Part shown: positions 1 to 12,100 of the stretch, one piece after another
How positions within the stretch are numbered: the first letter of the stretch is position 1
Layout: the number at the start of each line of letters is the position of its first letter
The notes under the pieces: model-generated
What the model saw: the letters and a program-made list of their open reading frames with translations, nothing else
The model's database searches: none
Told to the model about the DNA's origin: nothing
Assembly (NCBI GenBank): GCA_964247055.1
Contig: OZ176051.1
Coordinates: 11,160,001-11,224,000 of the forward strand
Direction of reading: 5' to 3'
DNA: 64,000 nucleotides
DNA from: Paragordius varius
Taxonomy: Eukaryota > Nematomorpha
Program-made: the position numbers and the translations under genes

Positions 1-2107
1 TACTCTCGCACATTGTAAAAGTTAGACGGTACTTACGAGTTTAGTGGGTCAACCAATAATCTGAAGGTGGTGAAGAAGCAACGGAAAAGTAAACGATAAA
101 GGCACCCAGGTAGAAATATAAACTGAAAGGAGAAAGATCCAGAAAGCACAAGATCGGCTCGGATAAGGATATGTTAAATTATTTGACATCTAGTAATATA
201 TTATTTAATAGGTAACCTTAGTTTACACAAATTTATTATTTGATTATAGATATGTTTAACCTTTTATTAAATATCCATTGTATTATACATAATTTTTAAA
301 CAGCAAATGTGATATTATTTATATATATTTAGTTTTTTGTTAACATAAAAAATTCTTGTTCTATAGATTATCTGTACCACAGAAATCCAAGTTTATTTCA
401 TCAGGAGTCGGAACATATTACATGTATTACATAAATCGTAAGTTTACCATTGTTGGGAAAGATCAATAACCTCGGTAAGTGGTGTTACAAATTTTAAATG
501 AACGAAAATTCGAAATCATAAAGTGAGTTGTGAAGGCATGCTCCAATGTCAATGAAGTAAATCATTTTATTTAATGGTAAGTGAAGGTTTTATCTTATTC
601 TTAAGCGTTAGAAATCGTTTTTTAATTTTGTCAAGCCGGTCCATCAATAGCAAGACCAAATCTCTTTGACAAGAAATTATGTCTAGTGAAATCATAGCGA
701 TGGTCTATTAATATGAACTTTTAAATCCAATGGTTATAAAACGTTCTCGCTAACAAATGATTTATCTAAAGCATATAACTATTGAAAAACGACCATAATA
801 AACCAAAATACTGGTTTTTACTCGGTATTTGCCTCTTCTACAGCAACAGTAAAAAAGCTTGAAACAACTTTAATAGGAAATTCTTTTGCATCCGTTGAAC
901 TCTTCCGACTTGGCGCCATGTGACTAATACATCTTCGCATGCAGAGGGTACATCCTCGCAGAGGAATCCTTCAATAACTTTGATAACATTGGAAAACAGC
1001 TTGTATAATGGTTCGCAAAAGACAATTAGTTTTACGGAAGTTTGATATATTACCCGAGATGAGAGAAATGTGTGGCCAATATTTTAAATATAATAAATAA
1101 TTGTTTCTCTATAAAATTACATTTATTAGAAAAAAACGGAAACAACGCTTTATAAAAAATTTGACTAAACAACTTAAATTAATATAAATTCTAAGATTTA
1201 GTCAATAAAATATTTTAAAATTATTAATTTAATTAAAAACAAGTATTGAGTTTAAATAAAAAATGTATGATTGGAATAATGTTTGAAAAATTGGTTCAAT
1301 TTTTATGCTATTTACCGATATCATTTTTCATTTTGCTCTTTAAATATATAGTTGTGAAAAACGCTTCAGTTTAATTTTTCGCATTATCCAAGCTTGGGAT
1401 TGTTTTAACCAAAAATATTAAAGGTTTTATCAGTGACTAAAATAATTACAATTTAATCCGGTTTTAGTGATATATTTGAAAGTAAAATATTTAATATATT
1501 ATCATCAATACCCTTTCAACACTTAATTTAAGAATGTATAATAGGCATGTACCCGAGTTTGGAGAGCGCAAGCCAAATAACAGATAATGGTAAAATATAA
1601 ATGTAAACCTTTGATTTATCAGTGTTCAAGCTATTAATATCCAAATATATACAGAGGCTTTTATTCTATATTTAATTAAAAAACTTTTAAATTATTTACA
1701 AAAAAAGCGAGGGTTTTATAATTTATAGGATTAAAAATATCACTAAGGCGGGTGGCATTGCAATTAAGACATTAGGTTTGGACACTAAGCATGTCCAAGT
1801 GTGAATCCCAAAACTTTGTAATTTTTCTGTTGCAGTCAGGACCAGAAAGGCGGGTCTTTAATACATTATAAGTCATATTTATTTGTTTCAAAGAGACACC
1901 AGCTGTCCGTAAAATAAACGAAGGACGAAATCAATTTTTCCAGGTCCTACCACATTTAAACGCCTAATATGTATAATATTGCCAATTTATTTGCATTATC
2001 TCTCATTATATCACTTTCAATTCCACTCAAACGCTCGCAAGTGTTATCATTTTAAATTAAATAATTAGATCAAAATTTGCTACAAACTCACTCTAAACAT
2101 TAATAGT
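1..2107. other. AT-rich stretch with no identifiable gene
   Basis: No protein family or RNA gene is recognised here. Three weak coding hints exist. On the - strand, 122..37 is bounded by a pyrimidine-rich acceptor and a GTAAGT donor and is open in one frame. On the + strand, 366..439 lies between an acceptor and a GTAAGT donor. On the - strand, a frame is open from about 1072 to 841 and holds the stretch CEDVLVTWRQVGRVQRM. In DNA this AT-rich such signals arise by chance, so none is annotated as a gene. Confidence 0.3.
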
Positions 2108-2805
2108 ATATGCCATTTGCACTTTAAGAGTGTCCTTGAACACTTCAAGTTGGTCCTTGAACAGTTCAAGTTGGTCCTTAAACAGTTCAAGTTGGTCCTT
2201 GAACATTTCAAGTTGGTCCTTGAAAACTTCAAGTTGGTCCTTTGACTTTTTTGTTTTGTTTTTAACTTTCATCAATCAAATCGTAAATAATTCATCTATT
2301 TTATTGTTTTTAACCTATTTTCTATTATTTAACATAATTTTTGTATCGATATCAACTTTTAATCTTTGAGAAACCGTATATTTTTATTAATTTCTTAAAA
2401 TAATTTTGGATATTTATAAGATCTTAACACGAAATGAAAAAATATATAAGTTTTCTGGGATATTAATTAAAATTTTATATTAAAAACATATCTCATTAAT
2501 TTTGTTTAATTAAAAAAAATAGTTTGAAACAAAAAAGTGGTTTTTCATCAAAATTTTTTATTTTTAAATGAATAAATATATAATAAATATAGAAATTATG
2601 TTAATAAAATAAAAAATAAATGCAAAAATTATGGTTAAATCAAAATATATAAATTTTAAGGAACTTGAAGTGTTCAAGGACCAACTTGAAATGTTCAAGG
2701 ACCAGCTTGAACTGTTCAAGGACAAAAGTGTTCAAGGACCAACTTAAATTGTTCAAGGACCAACTTGAAGTGTTCAAGGACACTCTTGAAGTGTAAATGG
2801 TATAT
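2108..2805. repeat. Fold-back element with 21-bp tandem repeats in its inverted ends (copy 1)
   Basis: The two ends are inverted copies of each other: the left begins ATATGCCATTTGCACTT and the right ends AAGTGTAAATGGTATAT. Each arm carries a run of a 21-bp unit with core TTGGTCCTTGAACA (about five copies at 2128-2242 and five in inverted orientation at 2666-2776). An AT-rich spacer with no transposase separates the arms. This is the design of Drosophila FB-type fold-back elements. Related copies lie at 8691, 20884, 41431 and 61656. In one frame the 21-bp unit reads as a seven-residue FKDQLEV-like repeat, which I regard as a by-product of the period. Confidence 0.7.
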
Positions 2806-2837
2806 CATTTTTTAAGAAAAGATAATTTTGCAGTAAA

Positions 2838-3775
2838 TCAAACATCTTTCCCAATCATATAAAGCGTTTTCCTAGTCAATTGAAATGTTTTTCCATTCAA
2901 TAAAATCATTTTAACATTCAATAAAAAACGGTTTGTTTTTGATGATAAATATCTAAACAAGATAAAAAAATATACTTATTCATTGTAAGCAAATTATTTA
3001 TTCCAATTCTTCATAAATTTTATATTGCAAAATCATTGAATAATTCATTATTATAAAATTTTTTTATTTAATTCATTTGCTACTCGAATATAATCATATT
3101 CATCATATTCTTTAACATGTCAAATTTTCCTAAATTTAGACTCTGAGCTAAATTTATAGTAGAAATTAATACTTGTTTTTATAATGGTTGACCATTATTT
3201 AGCTCTAATATCCTTATAAAAATTAGATATATATTTTAAATGTCCTGTTTTATCAAATGTTTAAATTAGAGTTTTATATAAATAGGTCACTTAAAAAAAG
3301 GAATTATCATAGTTGTTTAACACAAAAAATGATAAACTATGGAAAAACAAATATTAGTTTCAGTGTTTAATTCATAGTCTAATAAATTATAAAGTGAATT
3401 GATTTGAAGGGTAATTCCACATGTTTATAAATGTATGAAATGGTATGATTAAATTTGAAGTGTAATTGGATTACACATAAAAAAGCAAAATTTTGATAAA
3501 TTAAGTCATTTAATTATTGTGCAATCCTGGTTTTAATAATGAAAAAAATGCAAAAAATATGCTTATTAATGTGTTTACATTATCTGATATTTATCATAAA
3601 ATATTAAGCCATTTTTAATAAATGGAAAAATGTTTCGATTAACTGGACGTTGCGATTGACTAGGAAAACGTATCGACCGACTGAGAAAAAATATTTGGAT
3701 GATCTGTGAAATTGTTTCGATTTGGAAACTCGTCAATCGACTAGGAAAAGTATTTTATTCAAACTGGGAGATGGT
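2838..3775. repeat. Second fold-back element with short internal repeats
   Basis: The left arm (about 2850-2940) holds GTTTTCCTAGTCAATTG and related motifs. The right arm (about 3620-3770) holds the inverted partner CGATTGACTAGGAAAAC, repeated three to four times with variation. The middle is AT-rich with no coding frame of note. The edges are approximate because the arms are diverged. It begins right after the preceding fold-back element, so the two may be nested or adjacent insertions. Confidence 0.5.
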
Positions 3776-4008
3776 TGAAATTCGAGCTATTTTATATCGT
3801 TATATATTTTATTATAATATTTTCAGTGTTCATTTTGGAAAACAGCCAATAAAAATTAGGTGCCTGCTGAAAGTTTGTCTTTTAGTCCATTCATAATCAT
3901 TCTCGTTAAACATGAACTCGTTTCACACATTATAAAAATTAATCCAGTCTACATTTATTTAAGTGCAATTAGCTCAGGACAAGGACTAATCTTTTAGACA
4001 TAACATAA

Positions 4009-4040
<32 letters not shown>

Positions 4041-4385
4041 TTCATAGTAGTTAACAAGGTCCCAAAAATGCATTAAATTTTTACATGCTTGAATTTTAAA
4101 TTGGTTATATTGCAAAATAATTGTTCAATACTATGAAAATTACGAAGGACATGCAAATTAACAAGACCTTTAAACGGGAAATTAATTAAGCAGTATTGGT
4201 TTATAAAGTGTATTAATTGTGTGTTCACTTTGGACACTAAAGTATAAATATTGTAGCATTTCGGATTTAATTCATTTATTTTGTTATCCATTTTTTATTC
4301 TTACACAAGTTATGTGGGCATTACTAAGTGTAAGTATAATATATTCGTAATCCATTATAGTCTATTTATAGAAGATCCATTATAG
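3776..4385. other. AT-rich spacer with (AT)n microsatellite
   Basis: The only clear feature is a pure AT dinucleotide run at 4013-4040. No gene was seen. The last bases are a possible intron end (TTATAG) for the coding-like exon that follows. Confidence 0.5.
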
Positions 4386-4514
4386 CATGGGATCAAGCCC
4401 TGAAAGGCGTCCCAGCTATAAAGTTATATGGAGCTATTTCTCCGGATAGCCCCGATTCAATATTGTCCACAGGAGCTACCATACCGGCGGAATTTAGAAA
4501 CGCATTCCTTGAAG
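4386..4514 (+). CDS. Coding-like internal exon of an unrecognised gene (partial)
   Basis: The exon is open in one frame with a balanced, protein-like composition unlike its AT-rich surroundings: it reads WDQALKGVPAIKLYG and later TIPAEFRNAFLE. It is preceded by a TTATAG acceptor and followed by a GTAATT donor. The exon both starts and ends in phase 1. Its last G plus the AT that opens the frame at 7001 would make an Asp codon, so it can splice in phase to the coding exon at 7000-7251. I do not recognise the protein family. Upstream exons must exist if this is a gene, but I could not find them. An acceptor 14 bases upstream is also possible. Confidence 0.45.
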
Positions 4515-4917
4515 GTAATTATATACAGTATGCATTTTAATGGTTTCTTATTTCACACTATGGTTGGGCACTTTGCAGCAGAGGAGTGTATGGGAAAAAC
4601 AACAAAATGTTGAATAAACAATTCATTTCTTTTTTCCGTACATTACTAAGTTCAAATGCCCTACTATAGTGTAAAACAAGCAACTATTAAAAAGTATACT
4701 GTATTCAAGACTGGATAATTAAACAACACATTTAAATAATATATGGAAAAAACACAATAACATGATTTGTTTATGGCTAAAAAACAATAAATCATTTCTA
4801 AGGTTATAACAATGGTCGTTACGGTGCTCTAAACACTAATTTGCATTTTTAACAGATTCTATTTTTCAATATTATTTATTTTTGGGAATCTACTACCTTG
4901 TTTACATACATACACTG

Positions 4918-6081
4918 GCAAAAAAAAATTTAACGAAAAAATTATTTTCGTGAAATAGCTTATGACCAGCGTATTCATTTGCCGCAAAAATTTTTATTTG
5001 TTGACAGCTTAGTTTTTGAAATATTGAGAGAAAATCGAAATCGGGCAAAAAGTGAAAATTAAGGATAATTATGGAGAATCCAAAAAATAATGGTAAAATC
5101 TGAAATTTCATCGTTTATCATTTTAGGAGATATTTTCAATATATAAATAGCCTAAAATCATACACTTAGGGTTTCTATAAAATTTCAGGGAAAAAGATGG
5201 CGTTTTTTTTAACTTAAAAGACAAAACAAATAATGAAAATATATTAACATAATTTTTAATTACTAGGTAAACTCATTAACATTCATATTTTATTCAGGAA
5301 AATAAACTTCTATATCAAAATAAATCCAAAAATATTGTTTTTATTTTTGTTTTGAGTGTATAAAAAAATTTATTCTGTTTTATTTTGGATTCTCACATGA
5401 TTAGGAATTATTAAGTATATAATTATTATGCACAATAGAAAATTAGTGAAATATCAACCAACAATCCGTACAAATCCCAATATTGTCATAAAACAGACTT
5501 GTTACAGGAAATTGTAAGGATTGTTGATTGATATTCCACTACTTTTAAAACCTATTTTGCATAAATTATATACTTATTAATGCCTAATAATGTAAGAATC
5601 CAAAATAAAACAGTATAAATTTTTTATACACTCAACCAGATGACAAAAAATGCAAAAATAAAAAAAACAATATTTTTTGGTATTATTTTGATTTAGAAGT
5701 TTATTTTACTGAATAAAATATGAATGTGAAGATTTTAATAGTGAGTTTAGGTAATAAATAATTAAAAAAATAATTTTAATATAGTTTCATTAAATTTTTT
5801 TTGTCTTTTAAGTGTGGTAAAAGAAAAACGCCTGAAATTTTTTAGAAACCCTAACTATATGATTTTAGGCTATTTATATATTGAAAATATCTCTTAATAT
5901 GATAATAAACCATAATATTTTATATTATTATTTTTTGAATTATCCTTAATTTTCACTTTTTGGCATTCGATTTTCTCTCAATATTTCAAAAACTAGGTTG
6001 TCAATAAATAAAAATTTTTGCGGCAAATGAATACGCTGGTCATAAGCTATCTCATGAAAAAAAATTTTTTCGTTAAATCAA
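4918..6081. repeat. 1.2-kb imperfect palindrome (long inverted repeat)
   Basis: The left arm (about 4918-5470) and right arm (about 5513-6081) are inverted copies. For example CTTATGACCAGCGTATTC near 4959 faces GAATACGCTGGTCATAAG near 6029, and AACAATCC near 5461 faces GGATTGTT near 5519. The loop is about 40 bases. No transposase is present. It lies between the coding-like exons at 4386-4514 and 7000-7251, so if those belong to one gene the palindrome is intronic. It may be a non-autonomous long-TIR transposon. Confidence 0.75.
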
Positions 6082-6999
6082 AATGACCCTCTTTTTTGCA
6101 CACATTTATATGTTTAAAATATTTTATAAACAATTTCTATCGATACAGCTTAGTATGTTTTTATGATAATCACCTCTTGGAAAAATCTAGGAATCTCAGG
6201 GTGTGTTTGAATTTGGATCAATGAGTTATATAAGATAGTATATTTGCAGCATCATATTAAAAGTGCACATTATATCAAATCGAATAATTATATTATGAAA
6301 ATTTTTAAACCATAATATTTAGTTATATATATATATATATATCATGAAATTAGCTAACAAGCATTTATATATTTAAAGTTAATATTATTTATATACAATT
6401 CCAACCGTATTTTCCGACTTTTATTAAATAAGCTTGTTATCCAAAAATTAACTCAAAAAAGCAGATTTTTGTCGTCATAATTCTTACCGCAAAATCTCAA
6501 TTCTACGTTTAAATTAATAACTAACCCATTTTAAGGAGTTTAAAAATAAATTTTTTAACAATTTTCCTTTTTAATTATATTGTATTATAAATTTGAAAAT
6601 AATTGATATAATGATGACTTTTATTTCTTGACTAATGTGCGCTAATGTTAATTTGATATGGAGAGATTACCACAAATGCAAACTACTTTCTTTCTTAAAT
6701 TGCTCAAAAGCCGCAAAACCAACACAACCATTAAAATCCTGATTCGTATTTTTATCAGATCTTATATATTTCATCGGGATACTTAGGTGTATATTTAATC
6801 ACTACATAAATTATATTATTTTGAAAGGAATTAGGATAGAGCTGTAATTGATTTTTATACTTTTACGAGCATAACTCAGTGTTGCCTAATGGAACATGAT
6901 CGAATAAGATGCGCCCTTTCGTTCTGCATTGTTTTTGTTAGGGGTTCTCCGTGAGTTTGATACGTTTAATTTAAATTTGAAAGTTACCACATTTAATAA
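6082..6999. other. AT-rich sequence, no gene seen
   Basis: Contains a short (AT)n run at about 6331-6352 and no coding or RNA signal. If the exons on either side are one gene, this is the 3' part of an intron. Confidence 0.5.
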
Positions 7000-7251
7000 G
7001 ATCCAAATTTTTATGCATTGCATGCTAGATGTGAAAAAAATTACCCAAGCCTTGTTGGCAGTAAGGTTAGAGTGGATGGAAAAAGCTACACAATCTCAAG
7101 TGTTAAAAATGGGATAGCCATTGGAAATGGGGTTCTTATAGGCAAGTCAAATTCAATTTACTTGTTTGTTGTTTGTGACGTGGCAAGCATTGATGATGTA
7201 TTCAAACTTGTTGAAACAACCCTTACAAGAATGACGGACGTCCAAAAATAA
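7000..7251 (+). CDS. Coding-like terminal exon of an unrecognised gene (partial)
   Basis: An open frame runs from the base after an in-frame stop at 6997 to a TAA at 7249-7251. It encodes about 82 residues including KNYPSLVGSKVRVDGKSY, GIAIGNGVLIGKS and FVVCDVASIDDVF. The pattern of hydrophobic strands, the Gly-rich turn and the lysine- and valine-rich composition look like a folded C-terminal domain and not chance AT-rich translation. No ATG opens the frame, which fits an exon that begins at an acceptor (AATAAG ending at 7000, giving phase 1, or GCATGCTAG further in). Phase 1 matches the exon at 4386-4514. Family not recognised; function not assigned. Confidence 0.5.
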   Translation, partial: DPNFYALHARCEKNYPSLVGSKVRVDGKSYTISSVKNGIAIGNGVLIGKSNSIYLFVVCDVASIDDVFKLVETTLTRMTDVQK

Positions 7252-8374
7252 TAACTTAATTACAATATTTTACACCGACTAAATTATTTATTTATTTATT
7301 CACCCGTTTACTGTTGTTTATCATAGCTTTCATCAAAATTATTACACTAAATTCAAAATGATATTTGCAATTTTTTTTCAAAAATATTTTCAAACAGATA
7401 CATTTTTTAATAAATTAACCGTAATGCAACTTTGGAATTAGTAATTTAGAATTACATTTGATTCAGCATAATAAATTAAAATTATAATATTATATTTATG
7501 AATCTAAATATTGATATATTTTCCCTAAGATAAACATAATCCCCAAATAAAAAAAATTTATCCCTAACAAGAATATCACTCTAAAACATTTACCTTTCAG
7601 TCGTATTCTTTGAAATTCGATCCAATTTTTTTTCCAGGATCAGCCACTAATAGCAAAATCGAATGGCCCAATTTTCAATACTTATTAAATTAAAATAATA
7701 AATAGTATACATAAAATGTTACAATCTATATGGTATCCGAATTTCGGAGTAATTTGAAAAAACATAATTGGGAGAAATATCATCTAAATTTTTATGTTTC
7801 TTTAGCATTTTTACAAACGCTAAATAACGGTTATATTTGTGAATGAAATATCCTGGGATATCAGGCTTCAAAATTAAACCTTCTGGAGAAAAATGTTTAA
7901 AATTTTATTATCATTAGCATATGTACATTTTCGGAAACTTAAATTAAGAAATGTTTCCGAATTCGGGGGTCAAACTCTATATAAGATACATAGCCAACTT
8001 ATTCGACAAAATGTGGACAACGGTATTTATGCTATCCTTTTCAAAGCATGATTCATTATATTTTAATATCAGGTAAAATATAAAACTCAATAAGCTTAAA
8101 ATTTAAAGTCAAAATTCAATATTTAATGATATTAAAAATATCGGGATGAATGTGAGAATAGTTATGGCTGTAAGTTTTTCCATGTTTTGAATCTCGAACT
8201 GTCTAATCCTTTTACTCATCGTGTTTTTTAACAAAGTTCTTTTAAGCGTGGAGAATGGAGAAAAACCTGGCAAGCATAATTAACCAAAAATATGTGAAAG
8301 AATCGGAAATGTTATATATAAACTTAAATATTATCATAATAGATTATTTAGACCGAAATATTGATAGGAGACAT
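7252..8374. other. AT-rich sequence, no gene seen
   Basis: Probable 3' flank of the preceding exon. The only notable signal is a strong acceptor-like tract (TTTTTTTTCCAG ending near 7638) followed by an open frame of about 16 codons, which is too little to call. Confidence 0.4.
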
Positions 8375-8690
8375 ATTATTTGATTGTTGGATTTATAATA
8401 GGTTGAATTGTTAAAATATTTTTGAATTAATGGTTAAATTGTGCGAAATACAAAAATATTATCGGGTGATTTAATTTGATTATATCAAAAATTATTTGAT
8501 TTTTGGAAGGATGTGGCTGATTGTTGGAAACATAATAATATTGTTGTATTATATATAATTTGATTGTTGCAAAAACTATTTGATTGTTGGAAATATATTG
8601 CTGATTGTTGAAAACATGTAATTATTGGGGGAAACTATTATGATTGTTGGAAATATATTGTTGATTGTTAGAAACATTAATCATTGGGTG

Positions 8691-8923
8691 ATATACCATT
8701 TACAGTTCAAATTCACCCTTAAACAATTCAAATTCACCCTTGAACAAATTCCTCGAACAATTCAAATACACCCTAAAATAAATTATGTTTTTAGGATTAA
8801 AAATACGTATATTTTTTATATTTTAAAAAAGAAATTACGTTTAAAATTAGGCCGAATACACATAATTTATTTTTAGGGTGAAATTGAATTGTTCAAGGGT
8901 GAATTTGATTGTAAATGGTATAT
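8691..8923. repeat. Fold-back element, short copy (copy 2)
   Basis: It opens with ATATACCATTTACAGTTC and closes with GTAAATGGTATAT, the same outer ends as the element at 2108. The arms carry degenerate repeats of AATTCACCCTT on the left and AAGGGTGAATTTGA on the right. The spacer is about 100 bases. It sits inside a wider stretch (about 8375-8960) of repeated TTGATTGTTGGAAA motifs, so it may have inserted into, or have helped to expand, a simple repeat. Confidence 0.6.
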
Positions 8924-9169
8924 TTGATTGTTGTAAAAATTATTTAATAGTTGGAAATATATGGGTGATTATTGGATATAATGAAGATATATATTTGGCA
9001 CAAATATTTCGATAAAAATTTAAATTATAGACGTGACGAATGGTTTTTAATTTTTTCTTAAATCTATAGTTCTTATTAAGTAAACGCTAATATGCCGAGT
9101 TTGGGCATTATTTTAAATATACTCTAAATTACGCATCAAAACAATTTTTTTCAAATAATTATATATTTA

Positions 9170-12100
9170 TAAAAATGGAAAATGCTGGCTTTGTGATCTG
9201 TTTCCGGAAAACCGGTAGACCCAAACAAATCCAAATATCGAAAAAATATAATCATTAATGAATGCCCCGACAAAAATTTCGCCATTTTTTTGAAAAAGGC
9301 CCCCAGTTCGGGCCCACCCCTTGTAAAGAACGGTTTTTTTAAAAGAGAAATCCACAAAAATCCTGTTTTGAGACAATTTTCGCGAAAACGTGTAGGACCA
9401 ATCGATTTTAAAATATGATTTTTTTTACTTATTTTTGATTGCGACGAAGATAGGCGGCTCGCTTTTTTATTTTAGGCCATCTTTTTACCCGCTCCTCCCG
9501 TAAAATCCCATTTTTTCAAAAAAAACCAAGTCCACAAAAATAATTTTTTAAATCTATATTTCGCCCAAGGTATGAGACCGTAAAAATTCAATAAGTATTC
9601 CAGGTATTCCCCAAAAATTTTAGTCAAGCGTTTCTTTGATGATAGCTGGGTAAGGATATACCCGCTAAAAACTGACCCGTCATATCGAAATAGCGTGCTT
9701 TTGGGACTAAATTTCAAAAAACCTCTCATGCCATATGAGTTTAATAACTACTTAAAATATTACCCGTAACAAGGCAAAAATTTGGATCGTGCGGTTTTTT
9801 AAAATTAGCCGTTAATTAGGCCCTTCACGCCCTGAAAAATGCGCCACCATAGAATAATTTTTCCATTTTGAGGCAATTTTGCCGAAATCTAATGAGAGCA
9901 TATGGAATCAATCATGTTTCCAGATATTTTCCGTAAATAGGCAAAAATTCTAATCAAGCGATTTTTTTAATCAGTCTTTGGGTAGGGAGCTACCCGCCTA
10001 CAACTGAGCCACCATATCAAAATTTCGTTTAGGAGTTAATTTTCAGAAAACTTATCAGGCCTTATAAGTTTAATGAGGGCCTAATATATTACCCAAAATA
10101 ACACAAAAATTCAAGTCGAGAGGTTTTTTATATTAGCCGTTATTAGGCCCTTTACGCCTTAAAAATGCGCTATCATTGGGCTATTATTTAGTTTTGAAGT
10201 CATTCTTCCAAAAACTACATGTATTCCCCTATAAAGATCGAAAGTTTTTTTTACATTGGCCTTGGATAGGGGGATACCCGCCAACAACTGCGCCACCATA
10301 TTGATACAGGGTGACTTTGGAGGCAAATTTTAGAAAACTTATTAGGCTATATGAGTTCAATAAGGGCTTGAAATAATACTCGTAAAAAGGAAAAAATTTA
10401 AGTCGAACGGTTTTTTTAATTAGCGATTAAATGAACCCTTTATGCCCTAAAAAGGCGCTATCATTGAACTATTATTTAGTTTTTAAGCCATTTTTCCATA
10501 AACTATTAGGAGCATAAAGAATGAATATGATTCCATGTATTCCCATATAAAGGCAAAAAATATTATCGAACGTCTTTTTTGTATTGGCCTCTATGTAGGG
10601 AGCTACCCGCCTAAAACTGCGCCACCATGTCAAAATTGCGTTGTTTAGAAGTTAATATTCAGAAACCAGGCCATATAAGTTTTATAAGGGCCTGAAATCC
10701 ATAAAAAGGCAAAAATTTAAGTTGAGCGGATTTTTTAAATTAGCTGTTAATTAGGCTCTGGGTAAGGGGCTACCCGCGTAAAAATGCGCGACTATATCGG
10801 TACAGCATGTCTTTGGAGCCAAATTTCAGAAAACTTATGAGACTATGTGGGTTCAATAAGGGCCTAAAATATACTACCCCTTAAAAAACAAATATATTAT
10901 TATAAAAGGTTATTTCAATGAGTCGCTAAGAAAAGCTTTACGCCCTGAAAAATTCGCCGCCATAGAACAATTTTTTGGTTTTGAAGCAATATTTCCAAGA
11001 ACTTATAGGAACATATGGACATTATAATTTCAGATATTTCCCATATAAAGACAAAAATTTTGCCCGACGCTTTTTTATATCTGCCTCTGGTAAGAAGCTA
11101 CCCCCCAAAAACTGTACCACTATATAGAAATTGCGTTTTTTTGGAACTAATTTAAAACTTATGCCATATGAGCTCATTTATAGTTCGAAATATTACCCGT
11201 AACTAGGTAAAAATTAAGGTCGGGTTTTTTTATTAGCCGTTAATTTGGGGCCTTTATGCCCTGAAAATGCGCCATCATATAACGATAATTTAGCAGGGCT
11301 TGGAACCGGTTCAAAAAAGTGGAACCGGAAACGGGGTGGTTCCTGAACAACTGAAACTAGAACCACGTTGGTTTATTAAAAATTAAGCGGTTTCGGACCA
11401 GTTCTTTACATTTAATACCGGTTCTATTATTGGTTCCTGACTTTTGTATGAATGATTTTCTTACAAAATTTTATAGTAATGCAACCAAAATATACAATTG
11501 CAAATCAAATTTATATATTGCCAAATGTATAGTGAAATAAATATAGTGTAGCATAATAAATGAAACAAATTATAAAAATATAATAGAAAAATGTATAAGT
11601 ACAAAATTTATGAGTGTTAAATTAGGTATGGCATCTAAATAATTATTAAACTTTAAAATTTTTTTGCACCAAGCAATTTGCTGGTCAAACTGCTTCTCAG
11701 GTCTGAAAATAAATTAAGGGTTTAAAAACTCCTTTCAACGGAGACCAATATATATTAACATGGGTATATAAATAAACTTGAGTTATGACTATTAGTTTTT
11801 TAAAAAACAGCCGAATCGCCCAAAATTCAGAGAGTATCGCTAATAAAATATTAGGCGCTTAGTTTTAGGTTTGTATTTAATATGTAATGGTACAATCAAA
11901 TTTAAATAATAAAATAAAATTTTAATAATAAAAATCATATGGAAACCAGTAATTAAGGGGATGGAACCGGAACCGCGTTGATTCCATCCCAATGGAACCG
12001 GTTCTCCAGGGAATCGGGTTCCGGTTCCAAGCTCTGTTATTTAGTGTTGAGGTATTTTTTCGAAAAACCCATGAGACGATGATCTCAAAGATGATTCCAA

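Noticed and set aside
2093-2275. A 60-residue heptad-repeat protein
   Set aside because: It is a translation of the 21-bp tandem repeats of a fold-back element; other copies do not keep the frame, and no gene signals surround it.
4013-4040. Possible regulatory function of the (AT)n run
   Set aside because: Simple AT microsatellite; common in DNA of this composition.
9151-9729. - strand frames of 68-85 codons
   Set aside because: They are translations of satellite monomers; no conserved frame across monomers.
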